From the NCBI RefSeq assembly GCF_044372965.1, contig NZ_JBILQX010000016.1:1-38040 (forward strand): 38,040 bases of DNA, read 5' to 3'. Of this stretch, positions 15,722 through 24,374 are shown one piece after another. Made by a program: the position numbers and the translations under genes. Every line of letters begins with the position of its first letter. The first letter of the stretch is position 1. The DNA comes from Elstera sp044372965 (GTDB lineage: Bacteria; Pseudomonadota; Alphaproteobacteria; Elsterales; Elsteraceae). The notes under the pieces are model-generated. The model saw only the letters and a list, made by a program, of their open reading frames with translations, did no database searches and was not told the DNA's origin.

Positions 15722-16609
15722 ATGGCGGATCAGCACACAAAAACACCGATCCTCGGTGTGATCGGCGGTAGCGGGGTTTATAGTCTCGATGGGCTGCATG
15801 GGGCCGAATGGGGCGATATCCACACGCCCTTCGGCGCGCCGTCCGACGCGCTGTTGGTGGGCGAGCTTTCGGGTGTGCGCATGGTCTTCCTGCCCCGGCA
15901 CGGGCGCGGGCATGTGCAAACGCCGAGCACGGTGAATTACCGCGCCAATATCTGGGCGATGAAGGCGCTGGGCGTCACCGATATTCTGTCGGTCTCGGCG
16001 GTGGGCTCCCTCAAAGAAGATTTGCCACCGGGCACCTTCGTGCTGGTCGATCAATTCATCGACCGCACGTTTGCGCGCGAGAAAAGCTTCTTCGGCCCCG
16101 GCTTGGTTGGGCATGTGCCCTTGGCGCATCCGATCTGCTCGCGTTTAGGCGATGCGATTGCGGCGGCTGCCGAGGTGATCGGCCAGCCGATCCGGCGCGG
16201 CGGCACCTATATGGTCATGGAAGGGCCGCAATTCTCGACGAAAGCTGAAAGCGAACTGTATCGGTCGTGGGGGTGTTCGGTGATTGGCATGACCAATATG
16301 CCGGAAGCAAAATTGGCTCGCGAGGCCGAGATTTGCTACGCCAGCATCGCCATGGTCACGGATTTCGACGGTTGGCACCCCGATCACGACGCGGTGACGG
16401 TCGATCAAGTGGTCCGCGTGGCGGGGCAGAATGCCGCGAAAGTGCGGCACTTGCTGCAAGCCACCGTGCCGTATTTGGCCGCCCCGCGCACCCTGTGCCG
16501 CGACGGCTGCGATACGGCGCTTGAACACGCGATCATGACCGCCCCCGCCCAGCGCGACCCGGCAATGCTGGACGCGCTGAAGCCCCTTCTGGCGCGGGTT
16601 TTAGCCTAA
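15722..16609 (+). CDS. mtnP: S-methyl-5'-thioadenosine phosphorylase
   Basis: This enzyme phosphorolyses methylthioadenosine to adenine and methylthioribose-1-phosphate, the entry step of methionine salvage. The 295-residue protein shows the phosphate-binding GVIGGSGVY, PRHGRGH, NYRANIWAMKALGV, the substrate region MEGPQFSTKAESELYR with GMTNMPEAKLAREAEICYA, and the VTDFDGWH motif. The ATG at 15722 follows GAGAGGAAAT, so the longer frame from 15668 is not used. The next gene begins 15 bases after the stop. The stretch 15499-15721 upstream holds only weak inverted repeats such as ACCGT-TAC-ACGGT. Confidence 0.95.
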   Translation: MADQHTKTPILGVIGGSGVYSLDGLHGAEWGDIHTPFGAPSDALLVGELSGVRMVFLPRHGRGHVQTPSTVNYRANIWAMKALGVTDILSVSAVGSLKEDLPPGTFVLVDQFIDRTFAREKSFFGPGLVGHVPLAHPICSRLGDAIAAAAEVIGQPIRRGGTYMVMEGPQFSTKAESELYRSWGCSVIGMTNMPEAKLAREAEICYASIAMVTDFDGWHPDHDAVTVDQVVRVAGQNAAKVRHLLQATVPYLAAPRTLCRDGCDTALEHAIMTAPAQRDPAMLDALKPLLARVLA

Positions 16610-16624
16610 GAAAGGAGACGCCCG

Positions 16625-17464
16625 ATGTCGGGTCTCGATCATTTGATTTATGGCGTTGCCAATCTCGAAACCGCGCGGGAGCAATTCCGCCGCCTTGGCT
16701 TTGTCGTCACCCCGCGCGGGCGGCACAAGGGTTGGGGAACGGCCAATTACTGCGTGATGCTCCGTCAGGGCTATCTCGAGCTCCTCGGCATTATCGACCC
16801 GAGCCAGTTCAGCAATAATCTCGACCGCTTCCTGGCGAAACACGGTGAGGGGTTGCTCGGGATTGCGCTGGCGACCCAAGAAGCCGGGGCGCTTGCAGCA
16901 TCCCTCACCGAACGCGGCCTGCATCCCGATGGCCCCCATGCCCTCGCACGCCTGCTGGAAACCGAGGGCGGCGCGCCGGTGGAGCCCGCCTTCTCGCTGC
17001 TGCGCCTGCCCCCCGAAGAATTGCCCGCGATCAACGGCTTTTTTACCCAGCACTTAACCCCTGAGTTACTGCGCCAGCCGGGCTGGGATACCCACCCGAA
17101 CGCCGTGACGGGTATCGCCAGCGTCACCATCGCCGTCGACAACCCCGAAGCCGTGGCCTGTGCTTATGAGACGATCTACGGTCGCTCTGCCGTGGTTCCG
17201 ACCGACGACGCCTGGGCGGTTCATTTGGGGGACGGCAGCGTGCTGCTGTTCGTAACGCCGGAAGAAGCCGCGACCCTTTATCCGCCGCTCACCGACCTTC
17301 CGGAAAGCCCGACGATTGTGGCGACGGCATTGCGCAGCGCGGACCTAGCGCAAACCGCCGCCGCTCTAACCGCCAATGGCGTTACCTTCGACAGCTTGCC
17401 TGGCTCGGTCCTGCGCGTCGCGCCGGTGCAGGCCTGCGGCGGGGTTCTGGAGTTTATTGGGTAG
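16625..17464 (+). CDS. VOC/glyoxalase-like domain protein
   Basis: A 279-residue cytoplasmic protein of the vicinal-oxygen-chelate fold, closest in pattern to the Glyoxalase_3 (PF13468-like) group. It starts LDHLIYGVANLETAREQFRRLGF with the metal-ligand-type histidine in LDHLIYG. A second half-domain begins at about residue 165 (VTGIASVTIAVDNPEAVACAYETIYG). It follows mtnP closely behind AAAGGAGACGCCCG, so the two are likely cotranscribed. Substrate and reaction are not known; the fold covers lyases, dioxygenases and isomerases. It converges with the SGNH gene, with only 14 bases between their stops. Confidence 0.85.
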   Translation: MSGLDHLIYGVANLETAREQFRRLGFVVTPRGRHKGWGTANYCVMLRQGYLELLGIIDPSQFSNNLDRFLAKHGEGLLGIALATQEAGALAASLTERGLHPDGPHALARLLETEGGAPVEPAFSLLRLPPEELPAINGFFTQHLTPELLRQPGWDTHPNAVTGIASVTIAVDNPEAVACAYETIYGRSAVVPTDDAWAVHLGDGSVLLFVTPEEAATLYPPLTDLPESPTIVATALRSADLAQTAAALTANGVTFDSLPGSVLRVAPVQACGGVLEFIG

Positions 17465-17478
17465 GGCGGGGCTGGCTC

Positions 17479-18285
17479 TTACTTCTTGAAATACGCTTGC
17501 ACAGCCGCCCATGCAGCGGTTTGCAGCTTGGTCGCGACCTCATCGGGCAGATCGGCGGTGTAGCGATTCCCCTCCGGGGTTTTGCCGAAGAGCGTCGCGT
17601 AGGTCGTGGCGGCGGCGAGATAAGTGCCAGCCAAGGTTGGGTGGCGCTTGTCTTTCTGGTACAGGCCGATTTCGGGGAACTGGCCTTGGGCTTTGGCGAA
17701 CGCCAGCCCGGCGGGGATCACCAGGGCCTTTAGTTTATTGCCCACTGCTGTGTACGCATCGGCCAGTTCACCCGTCATTTCGGGAACGTTCTGATAGGCC
17801 CAGGACATGAACAACACCGGCTCCGCCCCATTGGCGCGCACGGTTGCGGCGTGTTTTTCGGCATACTCCACGAAGAGCGCCTTCAGTTCCGGATGCACCG
17901 GGCATTGGCTGCAATCCATCATGATGGCCACATCGAAGGGCTTTTTGCCTTTGGGAGTGAAGATCACTGTGTTCTTGGCATCGAAACTGTAGCTACCGAC
18001 CGCATCGGGGCGGAAATAGGCGGCAACATCGTGCCAATTGAGGCCGGATGCGCTGATTGTTGCTGAAACAGAACGAAATTCATTCTTGGATTCAGCGCGC
18101 AAAACGAACTCGCGAACGTGGGCATGCAGGCTGTTGTTATAATAAAAGAAGCTATTGCCGACATAGAGCGCCGAATAGGGCGTTTGGGCGAGGGCCGTTA
18201 CGTCGGGCTTAACGTCGGCGGCGGCAGGCAAGACGCCGAGCAAACCCGTCAGCAGGGTAATCGTACAAAGAACAGACCGTAGCAT
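17479..18285 (-). CDS. Secreted SGNH/GDSL-hydrolase-like protein
   Basis: A 268-residue protein with a Sec signal (LRSVLCTITLLTGLLGVLPAAA, residues 2-23). The start of the mature part carries YVGNSFFYYNNSLHAHV, in which GNS matches the catalytic-serine block of the SGNH fold. The late DKRHPTLAGTYLAAA provides the matching Asp-x-x-His block. A CSQCP pair in the middle may form a disulfide. These point to a periplasmic hydrolase of esters or glycans; the substrate is not evident. The ATG at 18285 follows GAAGAGGTT. It appears to be monocistronic, with ychF's terminator upstream. Function rests on fold motifs, so moderate confidence. Confidence 0.72.
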   Translation of the reverse strand: MLRSVLCTITLLTGLLGVLPAAADVKPDVTALAQTPYSALYVGNSFFYYNNSLHAHVREFVLRAESKNEFRSVSATISASGLNWHDVAAYFRPDAVGSYSFDAKNTVIFTPKGKKPFDVAIMMDCSQCPVHPELKALFVEYAEKHAATVRANGAEPVLFMSWAYQNVPEMTGELADAYTAVGNKLKALVIPAGLAFAKAQGQFPEIGLYQKDKRHPTLAGTYLAAATTYATLFGKTPEGNRYTADLPDEVATKLQTAAWAAVQAYFKK

Positions 18286-18444
18286 AACCTCTTCCCTCTC
18301 AAAGATCGGCTAAAAAACCGAGTGTCATTGGGCTTCGGAGGCTTAGGCTAAGAGTAGACTATGACAAAAACAATCTTGAGGAGAATTTCTTTATGAAAGC
18401 ATTCTTCTTAAATTGAAATAAAATTTGCGCGCGACACTCAAAGG

Positions 18445-18477
18445 AAAAGCTGCCCGACCATTGATCGGGCAGCTTTT
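18445..18477 (-). terminator. Rho-independent terminator of ychF (bidirectional)
   Basis: A 13-bp perfect stem (AAAAGCTGCCCGA / TCGGGCAGCTTTT) with a seven-base loop lies 20 bases after the ychF stop. On the minus strand it is followed by CCTTTG after the stem's own T-run. Because the stem ends in A and T runs on both sides it could also end plus-strand transcripts. Confidence 0.82.
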
Positions 18478-18497
18478 GGAGCGCTTTGTGCGGAAGA

Positions 18498-19604
18498 TTA
18501 GACGTTGAAGCGGAAGTGGAAAATATCACCGTCCTGCACCGGGTATTCCTTGCCTTCCAGGCGCATCTTGCCCGCTTCCTTGGCACCGGCTTCGCCATTG
18601 CAGGCGATGAAATCGGCATAGGCGATGGTTTCGGCGCGGATAAAGCCCGTTTCGAAATCGGTATGAATAACCCCGGCGGCTTCCGGCGCTTTTGCGCCAT
18701 CGCGAACGGTCCAGGCGCGGGCTTCTTTCGGGCCGACGGTGAAGAAGGTCAGCAGACCCAAGAGGCTATAGCCGACGCGGATGACGCGGGCGAGGCCGGT
18801 TTCCTCAAGGCCCAAGGCGCTCAGAAACTCTTGCTTTTCTTCCTCGGTAGCGAGTTGCGCCACTTCGGCTTCAATAGCGGCGGAGATAACCACCTGGGCC
18901 GCGCCTTCGGCCTTGGCATACTCGGCGACGGCGTTGGAGAGGGCGTTGCCGGTGGCCGCTTCCTCCTCATTCACATTGCAGACGTAAACGACGGGCTTGG
19001 AGGTGAGAAGCTGGAGTAGCTTCACGTTGCGCTTCGCCTCGGCATCCCAGTCGCGGATGATGCGGCGGGCGGGGATGCCCTCGCGCAGGCCCGCCAGCAG
19101 CGGCACCATCAGCGCCAGCAGCGCAACGGCCTCCTTATCGCCGCCGCGGGTGCGCTTATTCAGCGCCACTTCGCGCTTCTCAAGGCTTTCCATATCCGCG
19201 AGCATCAACTCGGTTTCGACCGTTTCGGCGTCGCGGATCGGATCGACCGAACCTTCGACATGGGTAATGTCGCCGTCTTCAAAGCAGCGCAGCACGTGGA
19301 CGATAGCGTCAGTCTCGCGGATATTGGCGAGGAATTGATTGCCCAAGCCTTCGCCCTTCGACGCCCCGCGCACCAGCCCAGCGATATCGACGAACTCAAG
19401 CTGCGTTGGGATGATTTTTGCCGATTTAGCAATCGCGGCGATTTTATCGAGGCGCGGGTCGGGCACAGCGACAATGCCGGTGTTCGGCTCGATCGTGCAG
19501 AACGGGTAGTTCGCCGCTTGGGCCGCCACCGTTGCGGTCAGCGCGTTGAACAGGGTCGATTTGCCCACATTGGGCAGACCGACGATACCGCAATTGAAAC
19601 CCAT
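18498..19604 (-). CDS. ychF: Redox-regulated ribosome-associated ATPase YchF (OLA1 family)
   Basis: A 368-residue Obg-related P-loop protein. Features are G1 GLPNVGKST, switch II DIAGLVRGASKGEGLGNQFL and G4 NVNE in VYVCNVNEEEA. That G4, in place of NKxD, is the hallmark that makes YchF prefer ATP over GTP. A C-terminal TGS domain begins near LGLLTFFTVGPKEARAWTV and ends DGDIFHFRFNV. Start and end match the family exactly. It binds ribosomes and affects stress responses in other bacteria. It lies downstream of rplY-pth-SRPBCC on the same strand, with a gap of about 108 bases, so it may have its own promoter. Confidence 0.96.
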   Translation of the reverse strand: MGFNCGIVGLPNVGKSTLFNALTATVAAQAANYPFCTIEPNTGIVAVPDPRLDKIAAIAKSAKIIPTQLEFVDIAGLVRGASKGEGLGNQFLANIRETDAIVHVLRCFEDGDITHVEGSVDPIRDAETVETELMLADMESLEKREVALNKRTRGGDKEAVALLALMVPLLAGLREGIPARRIIRDWDAEAKRNVKLLQLLTSKPVVYVCNVNEEEAATGNALSNAVAEYAKAEGAAQVVISAAIEAEVAQLATEEEKQEFLSALGLEETGLARVIRVGYSLLGLLTFFTVGPKEARAWTVRDGAKAPEAAGVIHTDFETGFIRAETIAYADFIACNGEAGAKEAGKMRLEGKEYPVQDGDIFHFRFNV

Positions 19605-19712
19605 ACTCGTGCGTCCCCAGGCATATACCGCGCGCAGGCGGTCAGAATAATCGTTGGGCGTGGGTTTAGCCGGTTTTGCGGCTTTTGTCTCGGAAGGAGT
19701 TGGGGAGCGGGG

Positions 19713-20309
19713 TTAGGAGCGGGCGGCGGTGAGCAGATGCGTGACAATCAGATCAATCTGGCGCTGCCCCGCCCCTTCCAAAATCGCCCGCGTCGCGCCA
19801 TAGGCCGGACCATGCAGATAGGCCGTGAGGGAAACCCGGCTGCGCCCGCCGCCAAGCTCCGTCACGCGCCAGCTAAACAGCGTTGCGGCGCCCGGCTGCG
19901 CCCGCCCCCAGCGCACCTCGCGCCCGCCGAGAGGGGGGAGGCGCGGGGCATCGTAGGTGAACGGCAGTAAGCCGTAGAGCAGATTGATTCGAAATCGGAT
20001 CGTTCCGCCTTCAGAACCATCCTTCTTTTCAGATAAACTGATGGCGCTGCGCGACCAGTCCGGCCAGGTCGAAACCGCGTCGATCTTCGCCCAGAGCGCT
20101 GCGGCGGGCAGGTCGGTTTCGCGGCTGGCGAGCAGAACCACGGTTTGCCAGTCGGGCGGCGTCGCGGCCAGAGTCTGGAGCGGAGTGACATCGGGATGGG
20201 CCAAAACGGCGGGGGCACTGCGCCCCGCCAAAACCAAGCCCATCAAACTCGCCAGCAGCAGCAGAATGAAGCTGCCGAGCACGGCGGGCGGCAGGCGGCG
20301 CTGCGCCAT
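19713..20309 (-). CDS. Membrane-anchored SRPBCC-fold protein
   Basis: A 198-residue protein with an N-terminal anchor (VLGSFILLLLASLMGLVLAG, residues 10-29). The rest has the polyketide cyclase/SRPBCC pattern: ALWAKIDAVSTWPDWSRSA, later RFRINLLYGLLPFTYD, and a long C-terminal helix (ATRAILEGAGQRQIDLIVTHL). Its start codon overlaps the pth stop by one base, so the two are translationally coupled. SRPBCC domains bind hydrophobic ligands; no specific function can be given. It should face the periplasm or sit on the inner membrane. Confidence 0.75.
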   Translation of the reverse strand: MAQRRLPPAVLGSFILLLLASLMGLVLAGRSAPAVLAHPDVTPLQTLAATPPDWQTVVLLASRETDLPAAALWAKIDAVSTWPDWSRSAISLSEKKDGSEGGTIRFRINLLYGLLPFTYDAPRLPPLGGREVRWGRAQPGAATLFSWRVTELGGGRSRVSLTAYLHGPAYGATRAILEGAGQRQIDLIVTHLLTAARS

Positions 20310-20953
20310 TAGGGCGTGCCGCCCTCAGCAGCCCCGGCGCGCGGCGGCACAGGGGCGGGTTTCGGCGGCTTCGGCGGGGTAAGCTTGCGCGAAACGCTTT
20401 CGGTAAACTCTCGTTCGGATTTCGTAACGAAAAGCGGAATGGCGTCGATTACCGCATCCAGCAGCGGGGTCAGCCAAGTTTCGTCGGATTTTGCAAAATC
20501 GCTCAACACATGGGCGGTGACGCGGGCTTTATCGCCGGGATGGCCGATGCCGAGGCGCACCCGCCAATACTCGGGCGTGCAATGGGCGTCGAGGGATTTC
20601 AGGCCATTGTGCCCAGCGTGGCCGCCGCCGCGCTTAACGCGGAATTTGCTGGCAGGCAGTTCCAACTCGTCATGGAACACAATCACCTGCTCGGGCGGCA
20701 CTTTGAAAAAGCGCATAATCGCGCCGACGCAATCGCCGGAGAGATTCATATAAGTGGTGGGCTTGACCAACAGGCACTTAACGCCGTCGAGGCTGCCTTC
20801 GGACAGGTCGCCCTGAAACTTGGTGGGCCGGAACGGCGTAAAATTATAGCGCCGGGCAATCTCATCGACCGCGAGAAAGCCAATATTATGGCGATTGCGG
20901 GCATAGTGGCCCCCTGGGTTGCCGAGACCGACAAGAATCCAAGGGGCCGCCAT
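20309..20953 (-). CDS. pth: Peptidyl-tRNA hydrolase
   Basis: This essential enzyme frees tRNA from peptidyl-tRNA released by stalled ribosomes. The 214-residue protein carries VGLGNPGGHYARNRHNIGF with the catalytic histidine in RHN, LVKPTTYMNLSG, the FHDELEL aspartate, and GGGHAGHNGLKSLDAH. The C-terminal part after residue 185 is a low-complexity Pro-rich tail (TPPKPPKPAPVPP) that extends beyond the E. coli protein and is common in alphaproteobacteria. It follows rplY by 22 bases, the usual rplY-pth order. Confidence 0.96.
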   Translation of the reverse strand: MAAPWILVGLGNPGGHYARNRHNIGFLAVDEIARRYNFTPFRPTKFQGDLSEGSLDGVKCLLVKPTTYMNLSGDCVGAIMRFFKVPPEQVIVFHDELELPASKFRVKRGGGHAGHNGLKSLDAHCTPEYWRVRLGIGHPGDKARVTAHVLSDFAKSDETWLTPLLDAVIDAIPLFVTKSEREFTESVSRKLTPPKPPKPAPVPPRAGAAEGGTP

Positions 20954-20975
20954 GGGAATCGCTTCGCCTTAGGCT

Positions 20976-21554
20976 TTAGGCGTCGCCGCCGCTGGCCGGA
21001 ACGATGGTCGCGATGGTGAAATCGCGCTCGCCGCCCACAATCTTGGCCCCTGCCGGGATTTGCAGCATGGAGACATGAACGGAACCGTTGATGTCTACGT
21101 TGAGCAGATCGACCGTCAGATGATCAGGAATGTCGTTCGCGTTCACTTCAAGTTCGACCGTGTGCTGAACGATGTTCAGCAGGCCGCCCTTTTTGATCCC
21201 AAGCGACTTTTCCTGATTGATGAAATGCACGGGGACATCGACCGAGATCGTCGAATCCGCGCCGACGCGCAGGAAGTCCACATGTTCCGGACGGTCCGTG
21301 ACCGGGTGGAACTGGACATCACGGGCCAGAACGCGGTGCTTTTCGTTACCGGTGTCGATATCGAACAGGCGGGCAAAGAAGCCGCCCTTGTGCAGTTCGG
21401 TATTCAGTTCACGCGGATCAACCGCGATCATCACAGGGGCCTTTTTATCGCCATACACGACGGCCGGCACTTGACCAGCACGACGCGCGGCACGGGCGGC
21501 CCCCTTTCCGGCCCGCTCACGCAACGAAGCGCGAAGCGTAACAACTTGGGACAT
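20976..21554 (-). CDS. rplY: 50S ribosomal protein L25 (CTC type)
   Basis: L25 binds 5S rRNA in the large subunit. This 192-residue form has the N-terminal L25 domain (VTLRASLRERAGKGAARAARR, then VPAVVYGDKKAPVMIAV) plus the C-terminal CTC beta domain (VHFINQEKSLGIKKGGLLNIV). The ATG at 21554 follows AAGGAG with eight-base spacing; a TTG upstream at 21572 is not needed. It leads the rplY-pth-SRPBCC unit. Its 110-base leader contains inverted repeats at 21583-21595 and 21610-21635. Confidence 0.95.
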   Translation of the reverse strand: MSQVVTLRASLRERAGKGAARAARRAGQVPAVVYGDKKAPVMIAVDPRELNTELHKGGFFARLFDIDTGNEKHRVLARDVQFHPVTDRPEHVDFLRVGADSTISVDVPVHFINQEKSLGIKKGGLLNIVQHTVELEVNANDIPDHLTVDLLNVDINGSVHVSMLQIPAGAKIVGGERDFTIATIVPASGGDA

Positions 21555-21604
21555 GTCCCAAACTCCTTCCAATAACCGACGACAGGACCATCCTGCCGCC
21601 TTTC

Positions 21605-21655
21605 AGCCCGGTTAGACCTCCAGGGGTGTCTAACCAGAACAGAAACTTTTGGGCT
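21605..21655 (-). other. Structured leader between prs and rplY
   Basis: On the minus strand GGTTAGAC (21628-21635) and GTCTAACC... its partner (21610-21617) pair as an 8-bp stem around a 10-base loop. The pair AGCCC/GGGCT (21651-21655 with 21605-21609) could close it further. A second small hairpin, CAGGA-TGG-TCCTG, lies at 21583-21595. There is no T-run, so this is not a classical terminator. It could be a leader element of rplY or a processing site between the prs and rplY messages. Confidence 0.35.
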
Positions 21656-21666
21656 CGCCGCCGCTC

Positions 21667-22602
21667 TTAATAGAACAGGCTGGAGACCGACTTTTCTTCC
21701 GATACGCGCCGAATGGCTTCGGCCATCAACGGGGCCATCGTGACTTGGCGGATATTATGGGCGGCCTTCACGGCATCGGTCGCGGTAATCGTGTCGGTCG
21801 TCACCAACTCTTGCAGTGGCGAATTGGTCACGCGCTGCACGGCTTGGCCCGAGAGAACGCCGTGGGTGACATAGGCCGAAACAGAGGTCGCTCCCGCCTT
21901 CATCAAGGCTTCAGCGGCATTGCACAAGGTGCCCGCGCTATCGACGATATCATCGATCAGCAGGCAGCGCTTGCCGCGCACATCGCCGATGATGTTCATG
22001 ACTTCCGACACGCCCGCGCGCTCGCGGCGCTTATCGATAATCGCAAGGTCGCTATCGATGCGCTGGGCAATGGCGCGCGCCCGCACCACGCCGCCGACAT
22101 CGGGCGAGACGATGGTGATATCGCCGGTATCTTGGAACCGATCCTGAATATCCTTCACAAACACCGGCGCGGCGTAGAGGTTATCGGTCGGAATATCGAA
22201 AAAGCCTTGGATTTGGCCCGCGTGCAGATCGATGGTCAGCACGCGGTCGGCGCCCGCCGTGGTCATCAAATTGGCGACCAGCTTTGCGGAAATCGGCGTG
22301 CGCGGGCCGGATTTGCGGTCCTGCCGGGCATAGCCAAAATAGGGCACGACGGCGGTAATGCGGCGGGCGGAACTGCGCTTCAGCGCGTCCATCATCACCA
22401 GCAGTTCCATCAGATGATCATTGGCCGGGTAGGAGGTGGATTGGATGACGAAGACGTCTTCCCCCCGGATGTTTTCGTGAATTTCCACGAAAATCTCCAT
22501 GTCGGAGAAGCGCTTCACCGCGGCCCGGGTCAACGGCAGGTTGAGGTAGGCACAAATCGCCTCGGTCAACGCGCGATTGCTGTTGCCACTCAGAATCTTC
22601 AT
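21667..22602 (-). CDS. prs: Ribose-phosphate pyrophosphokinase
   Basis: This enzyme makes PRPP from ribose-5-phosphate and ATP for purine, pyrimidine, histidine and tryptophan synthesis. The 311-residue protein starts MKILSGNSNRALTEAI at 22602. It has the ATP flag region with YFGYARQDRK, the DLHAGQIQGFFDIPTDNL motif, the VSPDVGGVVRARAIA segment and the PRPP loop CLLIDDIVDSAGTL. The open frame runs upstream for 66 codons, but those residues are not part of the family and the start given matches homologues. It lies upstream of rplY on the same strand, with a 112-base gap. Confidence 0.96.
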   Translation of the reverse strand: MKILSGNSNRALTEAICAYLNLPLTRAAVKRFSDMEIFVEIHENIRGEDVFVIQSTSYPANDHLMELLVMMDALKRSSARRITAVVPYFGYARQDRKSGPRTPISAKLVANLMTTAGADRVLTIDLHAGQIQGFFDIPTDNLYAAPVFVKDIQDRFQDTGDITIVSPDVGGVVRARAIAQRIDSDLAIIDKRRERAGVSEVMNIIGDVRGKRCLLIDDIVDSAGTLCNAAEALMKAGATSVSAYVTHGVLSGQAVQRVTNSPLQELVTTDTITATDAVKAAHNIRQVTMAPLMAEAIRRVSEEKSVSSLFY

Positions 22603-22847
22603 CCCAGGCCCCACCCAAAGAAAACACGCCAGAAGAAAACACCTACCCGCAGGGCGCGGCGATACCCGCCCCTGTCGAAGTGGGCGGACACTATCAGGCT
22701 GTCCTGCGTCTGTAAACGGAGCCGCGCGGTTTTCTGCCGTGCATCGGGCGGCGGCCTTAGAATAGTCCCGCATGGCAAACCTCACGGGATGCCCTTCCAC
22801 CCCAAAACTGGTTAAGGTATTCGCCCTTAGGGGAACTGGAGCCTATC

Positions 22848-24374
22848 GTGTTCACCTCGTTGCGGTCAAAATTTGCTCTGTTGTTTCTGGCTTTCATTGC
22901 CGTGCCCGCGTTGCTCGGGGTGATTGGTATGGGCGCGTTGCGGGCGGTGAATGATCCGGCGCAGGAAGTGCGCGAAGTGTGGCTGCCGAAACTGCGGATG
23001 CTGGCGGCGCTCAACGATCATTTGAGTGATTTTCGCTTGGCGGAAGGTGATTTTCTGGCCGCGACCGACGACGAGGAGCGGGCGGTGCAAGCCGTGCTCA
23101 TGGCGCGCTTGGGCGGGGAGATTGCCGGAAACATCGCCCAATACCGGGTAGCGCAGTTGGAAGAGAGCGATGCGAAAGAGGCGCTGGCCTTCGATCAATT
23201 CGTCATCGCCTGGGCGGCGTACCGCGAAATCGCCACGCGGTTGATGTCGCAAGCCCCCTCGCTGGATCGGCAGGTGGCCCGGCAGCTTTATCGTACCGAA
23301 AATCAGCAAGCCTATGCGCGCGCCAGTGACCTGCTCGATGCGCTAACCGCCGCCGATATCGAAGCCGCCGAAGCCAGCCGCGACCAAGCCAATTCGGTGT
23401 ACGACGATACCTCGATGCGCTTTGTCGTCATCATCGTCGGCGTCGTTGGGCTTGCGGTGTTGGCCATGGCGATGGTCAATCGCACCATTTCGTCGCCGCT
23501 CATTCAACTGGTCGGCGTGCTCACCCGGATCGCCCGGCGGGAGATCGATCTCGCCGTGCCGCATATCGGCCGGCGGGATGAAATCGGGGCGATTGCCCGC
23601 GCCATTAATGTCTTCCGGGAGCAGGCGGCGGCGCTGGATGAAACCTTGCACCGCGAGCGCGATTTGCTGAACCAGCAGCGCAATTTCATTACGATGGCGA
23701 GCCACGAAATCCGCACGCCTTTGACGGGTATCGACGGGCACGCCCGCAGGCTGGAGCGCCAAGCCGATCAGATGAGCCCCGCCGATATTGCCGAGCGCGC
23801 CGGGCGGATCAGGGCGGCCGTGCGCCGTCTGACGGAAGTGGTGGAGAGCGTGACCCGCGCGGCGCAATGGGAGCAGGAACGCACCGAGGTTCATTTGGAG
23901 TCGCACCCGCTGGGCGTGGTCTTACGCGATATTATTGGTCGGGTGCGCGATGAGAATCCGCATCGCGCCATTTTGTTGACCTGCGCGCCGTTTCCCCAGC
24001 CCGTTAGGCTCGACCCGGCTTTGTTCGATCAAGCCATCAGCAATCTGCTGGGCAATGCTTTGAAATACTCCGATCGCGCAACCACCGTATCCGTAACGGC
24101 CCATAGCGACGGCGAGTGGGCGCGGATTGCGGTGGAAGATCAGGGGATTGGTATTCCCGAGGCCGAGCGCGCGCAAATCCGCACGCGCTTCTTTCGGGCC
24201 TCCAACGCGCGCGCCACGGTTGGCAGCGGCGTTGGTCTTTATATCGTCGATCAGATTATGGCCATTCATCATGGCGATATGAGCATCGACAGCCGATTGA
24301 ACGAGGGGACGCGCGTTACCCTGCGCCTCCCCCTCTCCCCGACGACCGCCCTACTGGAAGGACCCTCCCCATGA
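22848..24374 (+). CDS. Membrane sensor histidine kinase
   Basis: A 508-residue two-pass sensor kinase. TM1 is about residues 9-29, followed by a mostly helical periplasmic domain (30-190, four-helix-bundle-like), TM2 (191-211), HAMP (212-264), HisKA with phospho-acceptor H286 in MASHEIRTPL, and HATPase (N box ISNLLGNALKYS, G1 DQGIGIP, G2 GSGVGLYIV). Translation begins at GTG 22848 behind GGAG. Its stop overlaps the next gene's ATG by four bases, so it pairs with that response regulator. The helical sensor has no recognisable ligand domain; signals may be membrane- or stress-related. Confidence 0.93.
   Translation: MFTSLRSKFALLFLAFIAVPALLGVIGMGALRAVNDPAQEVREVWLPKLRMLAALNDHLSDFRLAEGDFLAATDDEERAVQAVLMARLGGEIAGNIAQYRVAQLEESDAKEALAFDQFVIAWAAYREIATRLMSQAPSLDRQVARQLYRTENQQAYARASDLLDALTAADIEAAEASRDQANSVYDDTSMRFVVIIVGVVGLAVLAMAMVNRTISSPLIQLVGVLTRIARREIDLAVPHIGRRDEIGAIARAINVFREQAAALDETLHRERDLLNQQRNFITMASHEIRTPLTGIDGHARRLERQADQMSPADIAERAGRIRAAVRRLTEVVESVTRAAQWEQERTEVHLESHPLGVVLRDIIGRVRDENPHRAILLTCAPFPQPVRLDPALFDQAISNLLGNALKYSDRATTVSVTAHSDGEWARIAVEDQGIGIPEAERAQIRTRFFRASNARATVGSGVGLYIVDQIMAIHHGDMSIDSRLNEGTRVTLRLPLSPTTALLEGPSP

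Noticed and set aside
15551..16129. Long minus-strand frame opposite mtnP
   Set aside because: A GC-codon shadow of mtnP with no ribosome site and no recognisable domain.
21649..22815. 388-codon plus-strand frame opposite prs
   Set aside because: Covers the prs gene antisense; composition is His/Arg-rich as expected from a shadow frame, while prs is unmistakable.
22603..22847. Possible extra gene in the prs/kinase divergent region
   Set aside because: Only short frames without ribosome sites; the in-frame upstream extension of prs has no family match and is probably leader DNA.
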